From: an uncultured beta proteobacterium
Lineage (GTDB): Bacteria; Pseudomonadota; Gammaproteobacteria; Burkholderiales; Burkholderiaceae
NCBI GenBank assembly: GCA_903858445.1
Contig: CAIOIX010000160.1
Location: 1 to 64,000, forward strand
Reading direction: 5' to 3'
DNA: 64,000 nt
Position numbers and translations under genes: made by a program
Part shown: positions 62,585-64,000 of the stretch, in pieces
Numbering within the stretch: position 1 is the first letter of the stretch
Layout: every line of letters begins with the position of its first letter
The notes under the pieces: generated by a model
Told to the model about the DNA's origin: nothing
What the model saw: the letters and a program-made list of their open reading frames with translations, nothing else
Database searches by the model: none

Positions 62585-62697
62585 TTCATCATGCTATCTA
62601 ATTATTGCAATTTCGTGAATGAGAGTTTATATTTTTAAGTAATTAGAGGCGTCACAATAGAACCTTCGATGGAAGTATTTAAATGGTAAGTGGGCAA

Positions 62698-63117
62698 TTA
62701 CTTGTAAGACAAGAGGTGATCATCCATTTCTTTAACCTCGAGATGTCCAAACATAAATGATTCCGATCGAACAAGTTTCCACTCTAGATCCTGGAATATA
62801 TCTTGATATAGTCCAGAGAATTTTCGTGAGACACCGTAAAAAATATCTGTGAGCTCATCTTCTAGAGCTTCAGGAACAGTTTGTGAAAAATAAATCACTT
62901 TTTCACCGTGATAAGTTTTGCTAATACTTGCCCCTGTAATGTCAGCGATACAAATGCCAACTTCTGGTTTATAGTTTTTTAAAAAGCTGGGCTTGGAGTT
63001 AGTCAGTACCGATCCCAACTTCCAAACTAGACCACATTTAATTTCCATGTTGTCTGATTGAAATATCTCTCTATCAACAATAGACCCCATTTCTAGTGGA
63101 ATAATTTGATATTTCAT
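62698..63117 (-). CDS. Hypothetical protein
   Basis: A 139-residue protein from ATG 63117 (MKYQIIPLEMGSIVDREIF), chosen because AAGGAG lies about 10 b upstream; the ORF track adds 21 residues. It looks like a mixed alpha/beta soluble protein (VGICIADITGASISKTYHGEKVIYFSQTVPEALEDELTDIFYGVSRKFSGLYQDIF) without signal peptide or membrane helix. No family recognised. It is divergent from the HU-like gene, sharing a 136-b intergenic region that contains the inverted repeat CGTTTT-N7-AAAACG. Confidence 0.6.
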   Translation of the reverse strand: MKYQIIPLEMGSIVDREIFQSDNMEIKCGLVWKLGSVLTNSKPSFLKNYKPEVGICIADITGASISKTYHGEKVIYFSQTVPEALEDELTDIFYGVSRKFSGLYQDIFQDLEWKLVRSESFMFGHLEVKEMDDHLLSYK

Positions 63118-63253
63118 ATGGGCGCTCCTTCGTTTTGCGGAGTAAAACGGTGTTTCAATTTTTCCATTGCAATGTGACAATACGATGATTTTTTTTAGGG
63201 TTTATGTCATCTATTGGTGATAAATTAAGGATCGATTTAATAACTCGCAGAAA

Positions 63254-63544
63254 ATGAACATGAATAAAAAAGAATTAATTGAGCACATTGCTACTGGAGC
63301 TGATATTTCGACGCTAACTGCCGAGCAAGTCTTAAACTCATTTATCTCACATGTTATTGAGACCGTCTCCGCTAAAGATGTTTTGCAATTAATTGGGCTA
63401 GGGTCTTTTAGTCAGGGTGAGCGTAGCGCCCGTAATGGTCGTAATCCCGTAACTGGAGCAGTTGTGCATATTGCAGCGAGTAGGACTATTAAGTTTAGGC
63501 CAGGCATAGCATTCAAAAATTCTCTAAATCACACCGAATTCTGA
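63254..63544 (+). CDS. HU/IHF-family DNA-binding protein
   Basis: A 96-residue protein with the full HU pattern: NKKELIEHIATGADISTLTAEQVLNSF, LQLIGLGSFSQGERSARNGRNPVTGAVVHIAASRTIKFRPGIAFKNSL. The beta-arm has the conserved RNGRNPVTG tip with the intercalating proline. It differs from typical HupB in its N-terminal half, so it may be a secondary HU paralogue. Two start codons (63254, 63260) are possible. Confidence 0.92.
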   Translation: MNMNKKELIEHIATGADISTLTAEQVLNSFISHVIETVSAKDVLQLIGLGSFSQGERSARNGRNPVTGAVVHIAASRTIKFRPGIAFKNSLNHTEF

Positions 63545-63546
63545 CA

Positions 63547-64000
63547 ATGTGCATCATTAGCAAAGGAGTCAATGGAGCTCTAATCTGCTTACTTTGGATT
63601 ACCTTGAGCGCTACCTGTTTCGCTCAAGAAGATGCCGATCCGTATGATCTTCAGGTCTCAGCTACTCGTTTAAATGGCCGCTTCAATATTAGGGCAAGTT
63701 ACCTTGCCCCAGCCTCCATTTGTGAGGCATTTTCATACTTGACAGATTATGCGAGCGCTAAGAATATTCCTGGCATTGTTGAGTCTAAGGTGTTGAGAAG
63801 ACAGGGTAATAAGGTAACTGTAGAGCGTCTCATCGAGGAGCGAATTCTATTCTTCCCAGTTCGTCTGCAATCGACTGTTGAATATACCGAGATACCAAAT
63901 GTGGGTTTAAACTTTGTTCAAATTAAAGGCGACAACAAGGCATATTCAGGGACATGGCGAATTCAAGCTAACAATAAAGGGGTGAGAATGCAATATGAAA
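63547..64000 (+). CDS. Exported SRPBCC-like protein, N-terminal part (runs off the window)
   Basis: Absent from the ORF track because it has no stop before base 64000. It begins at ATG 63547, two bases after the HU stop, and is open for 151 codons. A signal peptide (GALICLLWITLSATCFAQ) precedes a domain starting YDLQVSATRLNGRFNIRASYLAPASICEAFSYLTDYASAKNIPGIVESKVL, the layout of START/polyketide-cyclase (SRPBCC) lipid-binding folds. Ligand unknown. Likely co-transcribed with the HU-like gene. Confidence 0.7.
   Translation, partial: MCIISKGVNGALICLLWITLSATCFAQEDADPYDLQVSATRLNGRFNIRASYLAPASICEAFSYLTDYASAKNIPGIVESKVLRRQGNKVTVERLIEERILFFPVRLQSTVEYTEIPNVGLNFVQIKGDNKAYSGTWRIQANNKGVRMQYE

Overview
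The window is a piece of a betaproteobacterial chromosome, most likely Burkholderiaceae of the Polynucleobacter type. This is inferred from moderate GC, tightly packed short operons, many Bug-family solute-binding proteins, and the gene content and order of the ccm and cco clusters. No tRNA, rRNA, CRISPR array, insertion sequence or prophage was seen. No gene-free stretch exceeds 300 bases; the longest are about 242 b (9126-9367, with an FNR box) and 163 b (61147-61309, nothing convincing).

Region 1 (1-9.1 kb): the 3' end of an MtrB/PioB-type outer-membrane barrel gene and a CymA/NapC-type tetraheme cytochrome, the hallmark pair of an extracellular electron-transfer conduit. A terminator hairpin follows, then a complete System I cytochrome c maturation operon, ccmABCDEFGHI. 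Region 2 (9.2-14.1 kb): a perfect FNR box upstream of a nitronate monooxygenase-like gene that overlaps a class II (adenosylcobalamin) ribonucleotide reductase. The reductase is interrupted at its catalytic cysteine by a 374-residue LAGLIDADG intein with an atypical Gln C-terminus. Region 3 (14.1-20.7 kb): SDR, TAXI and Bug binding proteins, a 2OG-Fe dioxygenase and a split AtuA-type protein.

Region 4 (20.8-33.6 kb): an MFS transporter and the cbb3 oxidase locus ccoIS-NOQPG-H with a second perfect FNR box at canonical spacing, followed by fnr itself, a TauE/SafE-like protein, a SulP transporter and a DUF2177 protein. Region 5 (33.7-46 kb): a universal stress protein, an M23 peptidase and an organic-acid catabolic island (enolase superfamily, Ldh family, DapA family, 2-hydroxyacid dehydrogenase, two 3-hydroxyacyl-CoA dehydrogenase-like proteins, Bug, and a complete TAXI-TRAP importer). 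Region 6 (46-50.7 kb): MFS, cytochrome b561-like, cytochrome c', M50 protease, two small genes missed by the ORF track, a LigB-type dioxygenase and CrcB. Region 7 (50.7-61.1 kb): a second catabolic/transport island with three Bug proteins, a two-gene ChrA-type transporter, hydroxyacid dehydrogenase, MmgE/PrpD, TrhO, pirin and a methyltransferase. Region 8 (61.3-64 kb): an alpha/beta hydrolase, two hypotheticals, an HU-like protein and the start of an exported SRPBCC-like protein cut by the window end.

The unifying theme is respiratory and redox flexibility. Heme maturation, a high-affinity oxidase and a possible metal-linked electron conduit sit close together, with Fnr encoded locally and FNR sites in front of both the oxidase and the B12-dependent reductase operon. 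This is combined with a wide capacity to scavenge small organic acids. All functional calls come from reading motifs; no database search was run.
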